A stretch of 64,000 nt of DNA from Ceratopteris richardii (GCA_020310875.1 CM035413.1:180859364-180923363); one strand, 5' to 3'. Counted from the stretch's first letter, positions 30,053 to 41,638 are shown. The notes: generated by a model from the letters alone, not told the origin. Numbers and translations are program-made.

Positions 30053-33000
30053 TCAAGTAGGTCTCGGTCCTATGCCCATCTGTTGAAGATGCTTGTTGAG
30101 CTGCTCTCTTCCAAGTGCTTTAGTGAATATGTCAGCACAATTTGCCTCTGTTGGGCAATATTCTAGCTCCACAATTTCATCTTCAATTAGCTCACGAATG
30201 TAATGGTACTGTACTTCTATGTGCTTGGTGCGAGCATGAAATACTGGGTTCTTTGCAATAGCCATACAACTTTGATTATCACACTTGAGTACAATTGGCA
30301 TATTTGATGGAAAGCCTATATCTGCAAGAATTCTCCTTAACCAGACTGCCTCACAAGAAGCAAAACAAGCTGCTTTGTACTCTGCTTCAGTGGAGGAGAG
30401 TGCGAGAGTTGGTTGCTTCCTACTTACCCAAGAAAATATTCCTGAACCAAGTGAGAAACAATATCCAGAAACTGATTTTCTAGAATCACAATCTCCAGCC
30501 CAATCTGAATCACAATATCCTTGGAGTGTATCACCTGTGGTATACAAAATACCAAAATCCAAGGTTCCTGCAATGTACCTTAGAATTCGCATTCCAGCAT
30601 TCCAGTGACTCTCCTTAGGTTTGTTGGAAAACCTGCTTAACACTCCAACAGCATAGCAAATGTCTGGTCTAGTGTTGCACAGAAAAATAAGACTTCCAAC
30701 GAGCTTCCTATACTTCTTAGCATCTACATCAGGCATGTTATCATCCATAGATAGCTTATGATTTACCTCCATAGGTGTGCTAGTTGGTTTGCAGTCCATC
30801 ATTCCAAATGCCTTGAGAATTTCTTTGGAATATTTTTGTTGTGAGATGAAAATGCCATCCTTCCTTTGCCATACTTCAATTCCCAGACAAAAATGGAGTA
30901 GACCTAAGTCTGTCATTTCAAACTCAGTTCCCAAGCTGATCCGAGTTTGATTGATGAGTTCCTGATGATCTCCTGTAATGATCAAATCATCTACATATAC
31001 AATGACAACAACTAGCTTGCTATCCCTTTTCGTTACATACAAGTTAGCATCAGAAGTACTTCTTTCAAAACCCATATTTTTGAAAAAGTGATCAATTCGT
31101 TGGTACCAAGCCCGTGGAGCTTGCTTAAGTCCATACAAAGCTTTCTTCAACCTGCAAACTTTATTTTCTGAATTAGGCACCTCAAAACCTAGTGGTTGAG
31201 ATACATATACCTCCTCCTTGAGGTGACCATTCAAAAATGCAGATTTGACATCCATCTGGAAAATAGGCCAAGACTTTTGTGCAGCTACTGCAAGTACCGT
31301 CCGAATAGTTGTCATGCGTGCTGTTGGTGCAAAAGTTTCTTGAACATCAAATCCTTCAATCTGTGAAAAACCCTGTGCAACTAATCGTGCCTTATACTTT
31401 TCTAATGTTCCATCAGCTTTATACTTAGCTTTCCAAATCCATTTAGTACCTATTACCTTCTTCTTTGGCGGCAAGTCGACTAGATCCCATGTATCATTTT
31501 TGAGTATACTATCATACTCAGACTGCATTGCCGCTCTCCAATCTGGATCATCAATGGCTTCTTCAATGGTGGTAGGTTCCTTTATCGAACCCATGATATC
31601 TGCCATTAAAGCCATGTTAACAATGTGTTCTGAGGCTCTTCTTTGCTCCTCTATTCTCTTTGATCTTCGTAATCCATCCGATGATGATTCTGGTGCATCT
31701 ACATGTGGATTGTGATCATCAAAGAGCTGTTGTGCCCACTTCGGTAGTGGCTTACGCTGTGCAGCTACAATTGGTTGGCTTTTTATTGAGGAAATTTCTC
31801 CATCAGATGTTTCCTCCTCCTCAACTTTAACCTGTCTTTTGATAGGCACAAGGTGAGATATTTCTCCGTTTGATGAGATAGTAGATTTACCTTTATCTTC
31901 TACTAAGTGTGGTCGTTCATCAAACACCACATCTCGGCTGACAAAAATCTTCCTTGCCTCAGGATCCCATAACCTGTATGCTTTAGACTCTTCACTATAT
32001 CCTAGGAAGACACACTTTTTGCTTTTTGAATCCAACTTTGATCTTGTTGAATCAGGAATATGTGCATACCAGAAACAACCAAAAATTCTGAAATGCAAAA
32101 CTGAAGGCTTTTTACCAGAATATGCTTCTTGAGGAGTCATCCCCTTCAGAGCTTTTGTGTAGCTTCGATTGAGGATGTAGACTGCTGTATTGACTGCTTC
32201 TGCCCAGAATGAATCAGGCATGTCTTGAGCCTTTAACATACAACGAGCCATTTCAACTACTGTCCTGTTCTTGCGCTCAACAACGCCATTTTGTTGAGGT
32301 GTATGAGCTGTGGTAAGTTGCCTTTTCACACCATGCTCCTTACAGTAATTGTTGAATTCTGTTGACAAGAATTCACCTCCTCTATCTGTTCTAAATTTCT
32401 TCAGTTTCCTTCCTGATTCACTTTCTACATACTTATGCCACGCTTTAAATTTTTCAAAAGCATCAGCCTTCTCTCGAATGAAATAAACCCACATCTTTCT
32501 ACTATAATCGTCGACTAACAGCAAGAAGTAGAAAGATCCTCCTAAAGCAGGTGTAGACATTTTACTGCAGAGATCAGCATGTACCAACTCTAGAGGAGCT
32601 TGAGATCGATTGCTGGTCTCTCTTGGAAATGCCTTTCGTTGTTGCTTGCCCATCATACAAGCTTCACAAGGTTCCTGCAACTCTGAAAATGCAGGCAAAT
32701 GAGCAACCATCCCTGTTCGTTGCATCTCCTTCAAAACTGCAAATCCGAGATGCCCAAATCGTTGGTGCCATAACCTGCTTACATCTTTATCTTCTGTAGC
32801 AGTTAAAGCACTTAACTCATACAAGTTATCCCGTCGTGTTCCTTTACCTACAACATTACCTGATGAATCCATGATTTCTGCACCACTCTTATTGAAGTGA
32901 ACTTCGAGTCCACGATCTGTTATTGCAGAAATTGACAACAAATTTCTTTTGAGTGTAGGTACATAGAGAACATCGGATAACTTTTTCTCAACACCTCGAG

Positions 33001-34123
33001 AAGTGATAAAAGAGATGGTTCCAGTTCCTTCAGCTGGACACTTGGAGTCGTTTCCCACCACTACATTGATGGATTCCCGCAGAGGCACTAGGGAACTATA
33101 CCAATCCTTTTTACTAGTCATATGGCGAGAAGCTCCACTATCTAAAATCCATGGCTCATCAACACGAGCTTGAGCAGATGAACATACCTCTTCAATAGCT
33201 ACCCAAAGTTCCAGCTCTGTGTTGTTTGCAGACTCTTTGTTCTTCCATGATGATTTTACAGTCCCATTCCGTTCATCAGCTTGCTTCTTTCTGCAATCCT
33301 TGATGGCATGGCCTTTCTTTTCACAATAGAAGCAACTTCCTGTGAACTTTTTCTTCTTTGGCTTCTTCTTTGATCCCTCTGAAGAGCCTTTACCTTTTGC
33401 ATTTGCTGAGAATGCAGCATCAGTTGTACTTTGCCGATTCTTCAGCCGCATCTCTTCTTCTAAAAGCATGGCACAAAACTCTTCAAATGTAAGAGGAGTT
33501 GGCCTTACCTGAGTGTTAAGGGCTGTTACTAATCCATCATACTTTGCTGGAAGAACACGTACAGATCTTCGAGCTAGCTCTTCTGGTGTTATAACAACAC
33601 CAACTGCAGCCAATTGATCTTGAAGATGCTTTATCCGTTTGATAAAATCTTCAGCCTTTTCAGAATCAGAATGCTTTTCATTTGCCAACTGATTTTCTAA
33701 ATTCTGTATCCTAGTGTGGTTCTTGGTCTCATATTGTCGAGCCAATATGCCCCAAGCCTCATGTGCTTTAGTAGTATGTTGAACTAAAGTAAGCACAGAA
33801 TCACTTACACTAGTGACAATCGCACATAATGCATCAGCATTCCGCCTCTTCCAAGCTCGTAGAAGATCTGGATTTGGCTGAATCATCAATCTTGAATTTG
33901 CTGGATCTTCAACTGGTATAGGCTCTGGATCCAATCCCATCGGTCCCATGACAGTGTCAAGTAATTCATAGGAGTCCAAAATTGCAGAAATTTTGAACTT
34001 CCAGAGTGTATAGTTGGTTCCATCCAGCTTCCCTTCAGTGAATGCAGGTGGACGAATTCGAATAGGTGCAGCATTAACATTAGGTGAAGCACCAAGACTA
34101 GTGTTCGACGATGAAGCCATCAT
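30053..34123 (-). CDS. copia-1 gag-pol polyprotein, complete
   Basis: 1356 codons without a stop, starting 84 bp inside the primer-binding site. In order: gag (UBN2 type, about residues 30-230; [15 protein letters not shown]), a basic stretch and CCHC knuckle [14 protein letters not shown] (264-277), and protease [12 protein letters not shown] (Asp 328). The pre-integrase zinc domain follows (His 453 and 458, Cys 486 and 489), then the integrase core (Asp 517, Asp 580, Glu 616). RT has [11 protein letters not shown] (Asp 958) and VYVDDLII (1043-1046). RNase H has CDSDWAG (Asp 1205), STEAEYK (Glu 1246), CDNQS (Asp 1282) and ANCADIFTK (Asp 1331). All catalytic residues are present and the length is normal for plant copia. 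The protein would self-cleave in cytoplasmic particles, copy element RNA and insert the cDNA. A second Met is at codon 2. Confidence 0.97.
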   Translation of the reverse strand: MMASSSNTSLGASPNVNAAPIRIRPPAFTEGKLDGTNYTLWKFKISAILDSYELLDTVMGPMGLDPEPIPVEDPANSRLMIQPNPDLLRAWKRRNADALCAIVTSVSDSVLTLVQHTTKAHEAWGILARQYETKNHTRIQNLENQLANEKHSDSEKAEDFIKRIKHLQDQLAAVGVVITPEELARRSVRVLPAKYDGLVTALNTQVRPTPLTFEEFCAMLLEEEMRLKNRQSTTDAAFSANAKGKGSSEGSKKKPKKKKFTGSCFYCEKKGHAIKDCRKKQADERNGTVKSSWKNKESANNTELELWVAIEEVCSSAQARVDEPWILDSGASRHMTSKKDWYSSLVPLRESINVVVGNDSKCPAEGTGTISFITSRGVEKKLSDVLYVPTLKRNLLSISAITDRGLEVHFNKSGAEIMDSSGNVVGKGTRRDNLYELSALTATEDKDVSRLWHQRFGHLGFAVLKEMQRTGMVAHLPAFSELQEPCEACMMGKQQRKAFPRETSNRSQAPLELVHADLCSKMSTPALGGSFYFLLLVDDYSRKMWVYFIREKADAFEKFKAWHKYVESESGRKLKKFRTDRGGEFLSTEFNNYCKEHGVKRQLTTAHTPQQNGVVERKNRTVVEMARCMLKAQDMPDSFWAEAVNTAVYILNRSYTKALKGMTPQEAYSGKKPSVLHFRIFGCFWYAHIPDSTRSKLDSKSKKCVFLGYSEESKAYRLWDPEARKIFVSRDVVFDERPHLVEDKGKSTISSNGEISHLVPIKRQVKVEEEETSDGEISSIKSQPIVAAQRKPLPKWAQQLFDDHNPHVDAPESSSDGLRRSKRIEEQRRASEHIVNMALMADIMGSIKEPTTIEEAIDDPDWRAAMQSEYDSILKNDTWDLVDLPPKKKVIGTKWIWKAKYKADGTLEKYKARLVAQGFSQIEGFDVQETFAPTARMTTIRTVLAVAAQKSWPIFQMDVKSAFLNGHLKEEVYVSQPLGFEVPNSENKVCRLKKALYGLKQAPRAWYQRIDHFFKNMGFERSTSDANLYVTKRDSKLVVVIVYVDDLIITGDHQELINQTRISLGTEFEMTDLGLLHFCLGIEVWQRKDGIFISQQKYSKEILKAFGMMDCKPTSTPMEVNHKLSMDDNMPDVDAKKYRKLVGSLIFLCNTRPDICYAVGVLSRFSNKPKESHWNAGMRILRYIAGTLDFGILYTTGDTLQGYCDSDWAGDCDSRKSVSGYCFSLGSGIFSWVSRKQPTLALSSTEAEYKAACFASCEAVWLRRILADIGFPSNMPIVLKCDNQSCMAIAKNPVFHARTKHIEVQYHYIRELIEDEIVELEYCPTEANCADIFTKALGREQLNKHLQQMGIGPRPT

Positions 34124-34206
34124 GTAATCACTCGAATAATCTACTGATATTCTAGTCTGCTAGTAGGCTAAAATAATGATACTTCTCAAGCTATTCGAAC
34201 CTTACA

Positions 34207-34218
34207 GCTCTGATACCA
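34207..34218 (-). promoter_or_regulatory. primer-binding site of copia-1 (initiator Met tRNA)
   Basis: On the minus strand TGGTATCAGAGC follows the 5' LTR directly. It is complementary to the 3' end of plant initiator-Met tRNA. Confidence 0.95.
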
Positions 34219-34854
34219 TGTAAGACAATAGTTACGCAATATAACACAGGAGCAATAGCAGAGAAGATAACAGATATAGGAGAATCTCAACAATTTTTTA
34301 CTAGCAGCAAGTACAAAGATGATGGCGTTGTCCACCCGTGCGCTCTCAAGGTAGAGCTTAAATGGTGATCTAGACAACTCTAGATAGGGAGATACAAGGT
34401 AGAGGTATGCTGGCTCAACTCAATGTCTTAGGTAGTGCAGAAGTCATGTATATATAGGATCATGGGTGGCCTGCCATGGACGGCTATACATGGGCGGTAG
34501 AGCGTGGGCGGCCACCGCCCGCGTAATTGCCATACACGGCTTAGACTGGTTGAACCGACCTAACAAATATAAATGATTTCTGACTCTGACAGGGAATATT
34601 CCATGGAATATTCCCTTTACCGTCGCGCCGGGGGCAGCGCCGGGGCTGCTCACCGCTGCCCCGGACCCCACAATTGGGGACCCTGGTAACTCCCTTTCTT
34701 TATAATATCTTACATGGTCCAATATGACCTTCATCCAACATTCAAGTTGGGATTCCCATCAATTGGGTAATGCACGCTTGGCTTCTCCTCATAAAGGGGG
34801 CCTTACAAAATGTGCATACAATCATGAGGGGTAGACATTGATCATACTCTAACA
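34219..34854 (-). mobile_element. 5' LTR of copia-1
   Basis: 636 bp, the promoter copy for this element. The minus-strand TATA candidate is at 34449-34456. It is the same as the 3' LTR except for the missing 82 bp of GC-rich repeat. Confidence 0.95.
34449..34456 (-). promoter_or_regulatory. TATA box candidate in the copia-1 5' LTR
   Basis: TATATATA in CTATATATACATG on the minus strand, within an otherwise GC-moderate zone. Position fits U3, but other AT runs could serve. Confidence 0.4.
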
Positions 34855-34859
34855 TTAAC

Positions 34860-37800
34860 AAGTCCAGTGTTGTTGTAAGGAAAGTGGGTGGTCATAGTGA
34901 TGTGTTGTCTTGATGATGGTGGGTAACTCCTATGGGTATTTTCTTTCAATAGGACTAATCTTTGTGTACTACAGGATTAAAGGAAGGAGGATGGTGGCTC
35001 CTTGTCTCTTGGGTTTTCTGCTCATCTCGATGTTGGAAGCTACTATTCGAGGATGATGACTTGATCATAGTCTTCATAGGTTCTTGTGTGGTTGTATGCA
35101 AACAGGAAGAAGGGTATGCTTGAGATTGATCAAACCAACTAAAGGAGTCAGTTGCGCATCTTAGTGTGAATTGATTCATTGGATTTTATGCGGACTCTAA
35201 GGAAGCTAAGTTTTGAGTATTTGTTTGACTTTGTCATGCTTAAAAGTTTTGAAGTAATTATAATTGATCTCCTTGGGGATGGCTCAAAACTTCCAAACCA
35301 TACAGAAAAAAGACTTTGCATTAATCTAGGCTTGTTTTTTAGGAACATTGTATGATAGAGTGCATAAGATGATTTGACTCTAGACTTCCATACCAATCAC
35401 AGGAAAAAGACCCCAAGGCTCAGAAGATTTCTGATCAATGTTGTACCCCCATCAATGCACCTGAATGCCCAAGTACTTGAAGGATTCTATTGAAAGGAGC
35501 CATTGCATCTTCCTACCTAGCCTAAAAAGCTTGCACTGTAATTGATAAGAAATACTAACACATTGTGAGATGTTTTTGGGTCATAGAAGTTTACAGGTCA
35601 CTACAAACAAAGAATTGGGAGAGCAATTTGTGCACAAACTTTGTTAAGAACAGGATCAATTATGGGGTGTGCCATCCTATGTGAAGGTCTTCTAAGGTCA
35701 AAACAAAGGACGATGGGACCCTCAAACTTGAGGGACTGACAACCTCTACACTACAAGAGGTGCAACCAATCTAGATATACAGGGGTTGCTCTTTTAGAAA
35801 TATTTGATGGGTTGGAATGTTACTCACAGGTTTGATACAATCTGATACACTGACATTTGTTTTAATCTTGAGAGGCCCATATAGGGAATTCTGTCCAGGT
35901 CCATCCCCATAACATGGAAATTATCACACTTGTTCAGGTGTACTTCTTAAGCTCTCACCACTATTTTTGGATTTAACGACTAAAAACATGAATGTGTGCA
36001 TATGGGTTCAGTGTTAATTCTGTTATATGGGTTGACAATAGGAATAGCAGAGATCAAAAGTTTTCTTGTATTATCTTAAATAATGTGTTGACTATTGAAG
36101 GGTCCATAAATGCATCATGACTACAATTGCATTTCATTCACGAAGGATACACAAGATATGTTTGAAAGAGATCTACATAATCCCCCATGGTTTTTAAACT
36201 CATATATCTATTCAAGATCTAGTCCAGGTCCATGATCTCTTTCCTTTTAATCCTATTTATCACCCTGTGATTAAGGCTCTCTAAACCTAGTTCAGTCATA
36301 CTGGAGTGGAGGTTAAAAAGTGGCACTGCCCAATCCATGGGATTGAATTTATCACCTTCGTTTGTATGCAATTATCTTGCATATTTTGACTCTTGCTTTA
36401 CTGTGGATGATCATAATTGAGGTCTGGATAACTTACTTCGAAGGCTCATTGTGACTGCCCTTATGAGGAGATAGTATCTAATGTCCCAACCATCATAGAG
36501 TCATGGATTTAATTAGGCTCTGCATTAGTGTATTATTTTTATGCTTCCTGTGAAAAGGGAAGGTTGTGTGGCCTCCTCTCTGCTCTCCAGGACCCTGAAA
36601 GAAATGGGAATTTCGGCCGCATCAGGAGACTCCGAATCTTGAGGATAAAAACATGGATCCTGGACTTGGAACTCCGGCTAAAGCGTTTCTGGTTGGTGTG
36701 TTTGCACTCTTCTGGGGATGGTTTCCACCCACTAAAAGGATGCTACCGATTGTACCCTTATCTAGATAAAGACACACACATTGAGGCTCGAGCTTGCTCC
36801 TATTTGTTTATACTCAATTGGCTTGAAATGGTGTTATCTACCTTGCATGTCCTATGACTATCCTTTGTACATTATAGGTTGAAGGGTCAATCATGGCTTG
36901 CAAACAACTCAATGTTTTGTCCTCAGTTTTCATGCAAAGGATAGTGCTTGGTTGCTCTTCATGATAAATTCTCACAAAGGATTGAGTGTTTGATTTTTTC
37001 TAGGGAAGTAACTCTTTAGTTTCACAAATGCTCATTTACGGATTACTTTTCATAATACATTGCAGACCACCACACAGAGAATTTAGCATTGATCCTTCTT
37101 GACTTCTATAGATGATTTAATACTGTGCTTTGCAGGAATAGCTTTGGATAAAACTATTTGCATTTCATGAATGCTTGAAGAATGAAAAGAGTGATAGTCC
37201 CTTTACATCACTTTTATATGGTCACACATACACATACCATTTTGGGCCCTCTGTTTGCCGATTCCAATTATCCTTTGCATCAGATAGTTTCTACTCAATA
37301 TCATAGGAAAAGAATTGGAGATTTTTTTTTTTTGGAAGCCCTCTGATGGTAGGGAATTTGGATGCTCTTACTCACATTTCAGGTCTTAAGGACTTCAGAT
37401 TCAGAACAGCATAGGTGTAGTACTTTGTGAGATTAACTCACTACTGAGTATTTCACTTAATATTTTAGATAGTCTAAATTAATGCCTTCTATGTGCTTAT
37501 GCAACCACGTTTTCAATAACATTATGGGTTGTTCATTTCACTTTTGAACTCTATGCACACTCATCAGAAGTATGAAACAGCATTATTTATCTCATGTGTT
37601 TCAATGTTTCATGTCACACATGCATTTGTGTGATAACACATCTAAGGATTGTGGCCATGGCAAGGATATAAGGCATGGAAGTCTACAAATTCTTGTTACT
37701 CATGGACTCTTAACCTTTTGAGCTTTATTTTGTGAAATTGCAGGAAAAGGCCAGCTCTTCATGAGGACTTGTCTCTAGATGAGCAAGTCTTAAAGAATTG

Positions 37801-38170
37801 GATGCTCCTTGAAGTGCAAACTAAAAATAGACTAAATGTTATTGTCTATTACTTTTCAGAAGCAATCTACTTGTTGTGTATGTTTTAATTTCAAGTTTGG
37901 GAGCTCTTGGGTGAGGCTCTATCAGTCCTACATGGGAGTGCATAGTGGGATGCATGTTGGGCTGACTGCCCTCCAAGGGGATTGTGTCGCCCAGCTTTGA
38001 AGATTGAAGATTTGTAGATTGAAGTAAAGACTGAAGATTTGCAACCTGAAGCCTTGTAGACTGAAGAATTGCAGATTTTGAAGACCTGAAGATTTTCAGA
38101 CTTGAAGACTTCCACGTGGAACAGTTCAGTTGTGTATGTTCTTCCTTTCTAGCTTTGTCGAGGATGATAA
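34860..38170 (+). other. gypsy D internal region, right part: no gag-pol
   Basis: 3.3 kb continuing gypsy D after copia-1. No retroviral domain is found. A 109-codon frame at 36528-36857 has an ordinary composition but no recognisable domain. Near the 3' end (37997-38115) is a loose run of GAAGATTTG and TGAAGACT words. Confidence 0.5.
37997..38115. repeat. degenerate GAAGATTTG-type short repeat
   Basis: About ten imperfect words of the form (T)GAAGA(T/C)TTG follow each other at 9-15-bp steps just before the gypsy D polypurine tract. The array is purine-rich; function unknown. Confidence 0.6.
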
Positions 38171-38188
38171 AGTCTAGGGGGAGGAGAG
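38171..38188 (+). promoter_or_regulatory. polypurine tract of gypsy D
   Basis: AGTCTAGGGGGAGGAGAG abuts TGTTGGGTTG, the start of the 3' LTR. Confidence 0.9.
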
Positions 38189-38920
38189 TGTTGGGTTGTA
38201 GGGTATGCACACACCCTCAACTGTGCATGGGAACCCTCCCTAGACCATAAGAATAACTCTTTTGTTATCTACTTAGAATTTCACATAAAACCACCCTCTT
38301 AGGACACTTTTTGATATTTCCCTTATACTAAGGTAGTGAAGCCTTGTAAATAGCCACCTCTCTTGCACATATATGAGAGAACACATGTGAAAATCCCACG
38401 CCTTCAATTCTTGGGATTTGTTTGTTAGAAAAGGAATATTTGCCAAGATATGTTAGTTAGAGAGAGATCCACTTTTTGACTTTTCAAACAAGCACATGGG
38501 GAATAGAGCTTGGCCTATAAATAGAAGCTCATTTTTGTAAAGAAGGGAGCTTTTGGTCGATGTGCTCTCATGTAATATCTCTTATCAATGGAAGAAGGCT
38601 CTCATTTACTCCAAGACTTGTTACATTTACATGTATTTGTGTCTTTGTGAGTGTGTGAGAGTGGAGTGTGTGTGCCTATGCATGTCTCTCCTTTGTGTGA
38701 GTAGAGTAGTTGCATTTGCTTGTATTTTTGTCATGGACTAGGATCCTTGACTCCCTATTCTCCTTGTTTTCAAGCATGTGGCATAGCATGGGGCTGATGC
38801 CAATGGCTTGAACATGTGGGAGGGAGGGGTGGATGAGAGGAGAGTCACTCTTGAGCCTTCCTTCTTGCTTCCATGCAAGGTGGTGACGGTTTTTGGTCGT
38901 TCCTTGCTACAACCTCAACA
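38189..38920 (+). mobile_element. 3' LTR of gypsy D
   Basis: 732 bp, TGTTGGG to CTCAACA, followed by AGTGC, which repeats the 5 bp before the 5' LTR. TATAAATAG is at 38516-38524. It has a GT-rich insertion (about 38648-38730) relative to the 5' LTR. Confidence 0.9.
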
Positions 38921-38925
38921 AGTGC

Positions 38926-40076
38926 CTTCTCACTTTAATTTTTTAAAAGAATTTTGAAGTTTCGGGCATTACCTCTAACTTGATATTCTAGGTTTTGATT
39001 CCTTCACATGATCGTGTTACAATCACGTGATTTGTTTTGGAAACTTGAAAACCTCTTAATAGAATATCCATTCTTCTCTTCTCGGGTTTTCAAATGAAAA
39101 ACAATTTTAATTCCAAGTACTTCAAGTCTAATTGGTTTATTCTTTACCAATTCGTTGTCACAAGTCTAAGTCTAAGCATCCACAAATCGTGGATGCTTAA
39201 GTCTAAGCATCCACTCATGCTTTTGGATTTCACCTTTAAGAAATCCCTTTAAGGATAGGTAAACTTTATTTTTTGCCTTCCACATACTTAATTACCATTG
39301 ATATGATTACAGGATACATACTTGGAATTTTGTCACTCTATTCAGACTTGGAACAAGTTACTTTTTTCACACTTTTCCATTGGATAAATGGAACTTGAGT
39401 GAAAAATTCCCAAAAGGAATTTTATTGCCAATACTTGGGAAACCTTTAGAGTAGTTTCAATCACAAGTTCTTGGACAATCATGGCCAAGCTTGATCGAGT
39501 CTAGTTGACCTTGCGACTAGAATAAAGACTTAGACTTTATTCTTAAGATCTCTTAAACTAACAAAAGTGTCTTCGCTTACCCATGGGATTTTATAGATGT
39601 TTTACTCAACTCAAGTCCGAGCATTTGCTAATATCTCTCAGATTCCAAAGCTAAGAATATTTGATACACCTTTAGGTTATATCAATCTTTGGACTTAAGT
39701 ACCAGTGTCGGTAGTTTGGAACACCAGAATTGTAGATTCCTTCCAAGGAATCAAATACTACTAAGCAAATGATTCATCTTGGAATCTTTTGCTTTACTAG
39801 AATGATCTTTAAAAGAAATTCTTGACTTTTGGAAAGGACTCAAAGCTTGTCTAAAAGATATTTCTTTTTAACCAATGAAATAGTTAACCACACTACTTTG
39901 TTTATTGGCTTATCTTTAGGAAGTATACTAATTCCTAAAGATCACTTTGACCAAGGTTTCTTTTTAAGCTACAAGTAGCCTAAACGAAACCAATAATAAC
40001 TCTCTAATCCTCTAAAAGGAAGAGTTCTTTTTAAAGTTTCCCCTTTTCTTAAGGCTCTGCATCTGTACCAGAGATA
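38926..40076. other. stretch without a recognised gene
   Basis: AT-rich, rich in TTCTTT and CTTTAA words, with no supported frame. It includes a short duplication of GTCTAAGCATCCAC (39171 and 39201). It separates gypsy D from the TRIM. Confidence 0.4.
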
Positions 40077-40081
40077 TAGTC

Positions 40082-40221
40082 TGTTGGGAATTGAACTCAC
40101 GACCTCCCGGTTAGGAGTGCGATGGGCTAACAACTTGCCCCAAAAGCCATGGTTGAGGATTACTTCCTAATCCTCTCTCTTAAGGCATGGTTCAACCATC
40201 TCCTACTAGGATTATGTGACA
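40082..40221 (-). mobile_element. 3' LTR of the TRIM
   Basis: 140 bp. It differs from the other LTR only at one base (A for C on +) inside the A-box/D-loop of the tRNA-like segment, changing GTGGTT to GTTGTT on the minus strand. Confidence 0.93.
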
Positions 40222-40238
40222 TTCCTTCCCCCTTAGAC
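40222..40238 (-). promoter_or_regulatory. polypurine tract of the TRIM
   Basis: On the minus strand GTCTAAGGGGGAAGGAA precedes TGTCACATAATCC, the LTR start. Confidence 0.88.
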
Positions 40239-40481
40239 TGAGCATTGTCCCCAATGCTCACTTATGGACCCCTCTTGGACCCACTTTCCATGCATGAGCG
40301 CTTCCACCAACCTCAAACTCCAGCACATGGACCAAATTTGGACCTATCCCACCCTCCGTGGGTGCCCAAATGCCCATGCGCCTTCATCCAAGGCCAGTTT
40401 CACACTCACCACGGATAAGCGCTTTTTCCAAGTGCCCACGAATGAGGCGCGAACCTCCGTCTCGCCCAATTTCTCAACTAG

Positions 40482-40493
40482 GCTCTGATACCA
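40482..40493 (-). promoter_or_regulatory. primer-binding site of the TRIM (initiator Met tRNA)
   Basis: TGGTATCAGAGC on the minus strand, one base after the 5' LTR. Complementary to the 3' end of initiator-Met tRNA. Confidence 0.93.
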
Positions 40494-40494
40494 A

Positions 40495-40634
40495 TGTTGG
40501 GAATTGAACTCACGACCTCCCGGTTAGGAGTGCGATGGGCTAACCACTTGCCCCAAAAGCCATGGTTGAGGATTACTTCCTAATCCTCTCTCTTAAGGCA
40601 TGGTTCAACCATCTCCTACTAGGATTATGTGACA
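40495..40634 (-). mobile_element. 5' LTR of the TRIM
   Basis: 140 bp, containing the tRNA-like segment at its 3' end. Upstream on the minus strand is a perfect 8-bp hairpin (GAGGATTA at 40568-40575 with TAATCCTC at 40581-40588), nested in an outer ATGGTTGA / TCAACCAT pairing. Confidence 0.93.
40497..40562 (-). promoter_or_regulatory. tRNA-like segment with pol III A and B boxes in the TRIM LTR
   Basis: On the minus strand the A-box-like TGGGGCAAGTGG (40555-40544) is followed 46 bases on by the B box GTTCAATTC (40509-40501), which fits GWTCRANNC exactly; 46 is the spacing inside a tRNA gene. Between them are a perfect D stem (GGGC / GCCC around AAGTGGTTA) and a canonical 7-base anticodon loop CTCCTAA, reading CCU (Arg). 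The anticodon stem and T stem no longer pair well, and the LTR ends in the T arm, so this is a tRNA relic or mimic, not a working tRNA gene. The same segment is in the other LTR at 40084-40149. I see no nearby run of four T's to end a pol III transcript. Confidence 0.65.
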
Positions 40635-40639
40635 TAGTC

Positions 40640-41527
40640 ATGGAACCTAACATCCATCTATTGAATGTTAAAGTTCAATTGGTGCTAAGTTTTAATCACT
40701 TCTCTTATTTTCATCACTCCTTAGGATGAATTCAAACTGAAAACTTCAAAAACTCTATGGTTTTTACAAATTTGGAACATCTAAACTATCTTTTGAACTT
40801 TAAAAGTTCAATTAGTTTAAGTTCCATTTATTTTTAATTGATTGTTATCACATCTTGGGATAGAATCAAATAAAAGTATTCGAAATCATCCTACTTGGAT
40901 GCATGAATTTTTACATCCAAGCTTGTCATTAGGATTTTCTAAGTTTTTTCTAGACTTAGAGTAATCACGGAAATTTGCAAGTAGCCCTATTTTCTTGCCA
41001 TTCAAATGAGTAAGCAAATTGAATGCTTGACTTTCAGCGAGCCTAATTTTCCTAAGCAAGACCCCTAATATGTGATACCTAAGTATCACTTTTGGGAAAA
41101 AGTGAAATAGCTACTTGAGTTGCTTTGCAGCTAAGAAATTTGCAACTAACTAGCTTTCCATTTTTCCTAACAATTTATCTAGAGTTAGAAAAAGTAGGTA
41201 ACGATTAGGAAAGTACATTTGTTCAACTACATAGCAAAAAATCAGCAAAAAACCATGCTCCATCATATGCCAATGCATGTGAGTGCATTCATGTGTTTGC
41301 ATGTTTTTTCATCTTCATGCACTAAACTTAAATCAAGCAGTTCTTGAGCTTGCTATGCATGCATCCAAGCATCCATGCACAAACAATCTACTTGCTATCT
41401 TTTAAAAAGATATAAACATACATACACACAAAATTTAGTGCATTTTATACGTTTCTCAAGCAAGAAGTTTATGTGCATAAAAAAATCTTTTAACAGGAGA
41501 AAACATTATTTTATTCCCATGCGGTGA
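40640..41527. other. stretch without a recognised gene
   Basis: AT-rich sequence, no supported frame and no element ends seen. Confidence 0.4.
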
Positions 41528-41571
41528 TACACACACACACACATACATACATATATATATATATATACATC

Positions 41572-41638
<67 letters not shown>
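41528..41638. repeat. (CA)n/(TA)n microsatellite
   Basis: A run of ACACAC, ACATAC and then mostly TA dinucleotides for about 110 bp, broken once by CATCTATG. A typical length-variable simple repeat. Confidence 0.97.

Larger units (their letters stand above)
29307..34854 (-). mobile_element. copia-1: intact young Ty1/copia retrotransposon
   Basis: It is a complete 5.5 kb element on -. LTRs lie at 29307-30024 and 34219-34854, with primer-binding site, polypurine tract, one uninterrupted 1356-codon ORF and the perfect target duplication TTAAC (29302-29306 and 34855-34859). Apart from one 82-bp length difference in a GC-rich repeat, I saw no difference between the two LTRs when reading them side by side. 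This indicates a recent insertion, and the element looks competent to move. Confidence 0.95.
26193..38920 (+). mobile_element. gypsy D: large non-autonomous LTR element (LARD-like), host of copia-1
   Basis: A pair of LTRs (26193-26846 and 38189-38920) is bounded by the perfect 5-bp duplication AGTGC (26188-26192 and 38921-38925). It has an Asp-tRNA-type primer-binding site and a polypurine tract, so this is a genuine LTR retrotransposon on +. After removing copia-1 (29307-34854 plus its duplication) the internal region is about 5.8 kb. It encodes no gag, protease, RT, RNase H or integrase that I can find. Such elements move with proteins from autonomous partners. Confidence 0.9.
40082..40634 (-). 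mobile_element. TRIM: 553-bp miniature LTR retrotransposon
   Basis: Two 140-bp direct repeats (40082-40221 and 40495-40634) differ at a single base. They begin TG and end CA on both strands and are flanked by the perfect 5-bp duplication TAGTC (40077-40081 and 40635-40639). The internal 273 bp carry a primer-binding site for initiator-Met tRNA and a polypurine tract on the minus strand, with no coding capacity. This is the structure of a terminal-repeat retrotransposon in miniature, moved by proteins of other elements. The near-identical LTRs mean a recent insertion. Confidence 0.93.

Noticed and set aside
30285-30608. Plus-strand 107-codon frame
   Set aside because: It is the antisense of the copia-1 RNase H region; similar mirror frames occur across copia-2 and copia-3.
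36528-36857. Captured host gene in gypsy D
   Set aside because: The 109-codon frame shows no domain I know and no splice-site structure, so support is too weak.
40264-40488. 74-codon open frame inside the TRIM
   Set aside because: It overlaps the primer-binding region on the opposite strand, has no recognised domain, and TRIMs do not encode proteins.
40497-40562. A functional tRNA-Arg gene
   Set aside because: The anticodon and T stems do not pair well, the acceptor arm is not closed because the LTR ends in the T arm, and no T-run terminator follows. Kept only as a tRNA-like promoter segment.
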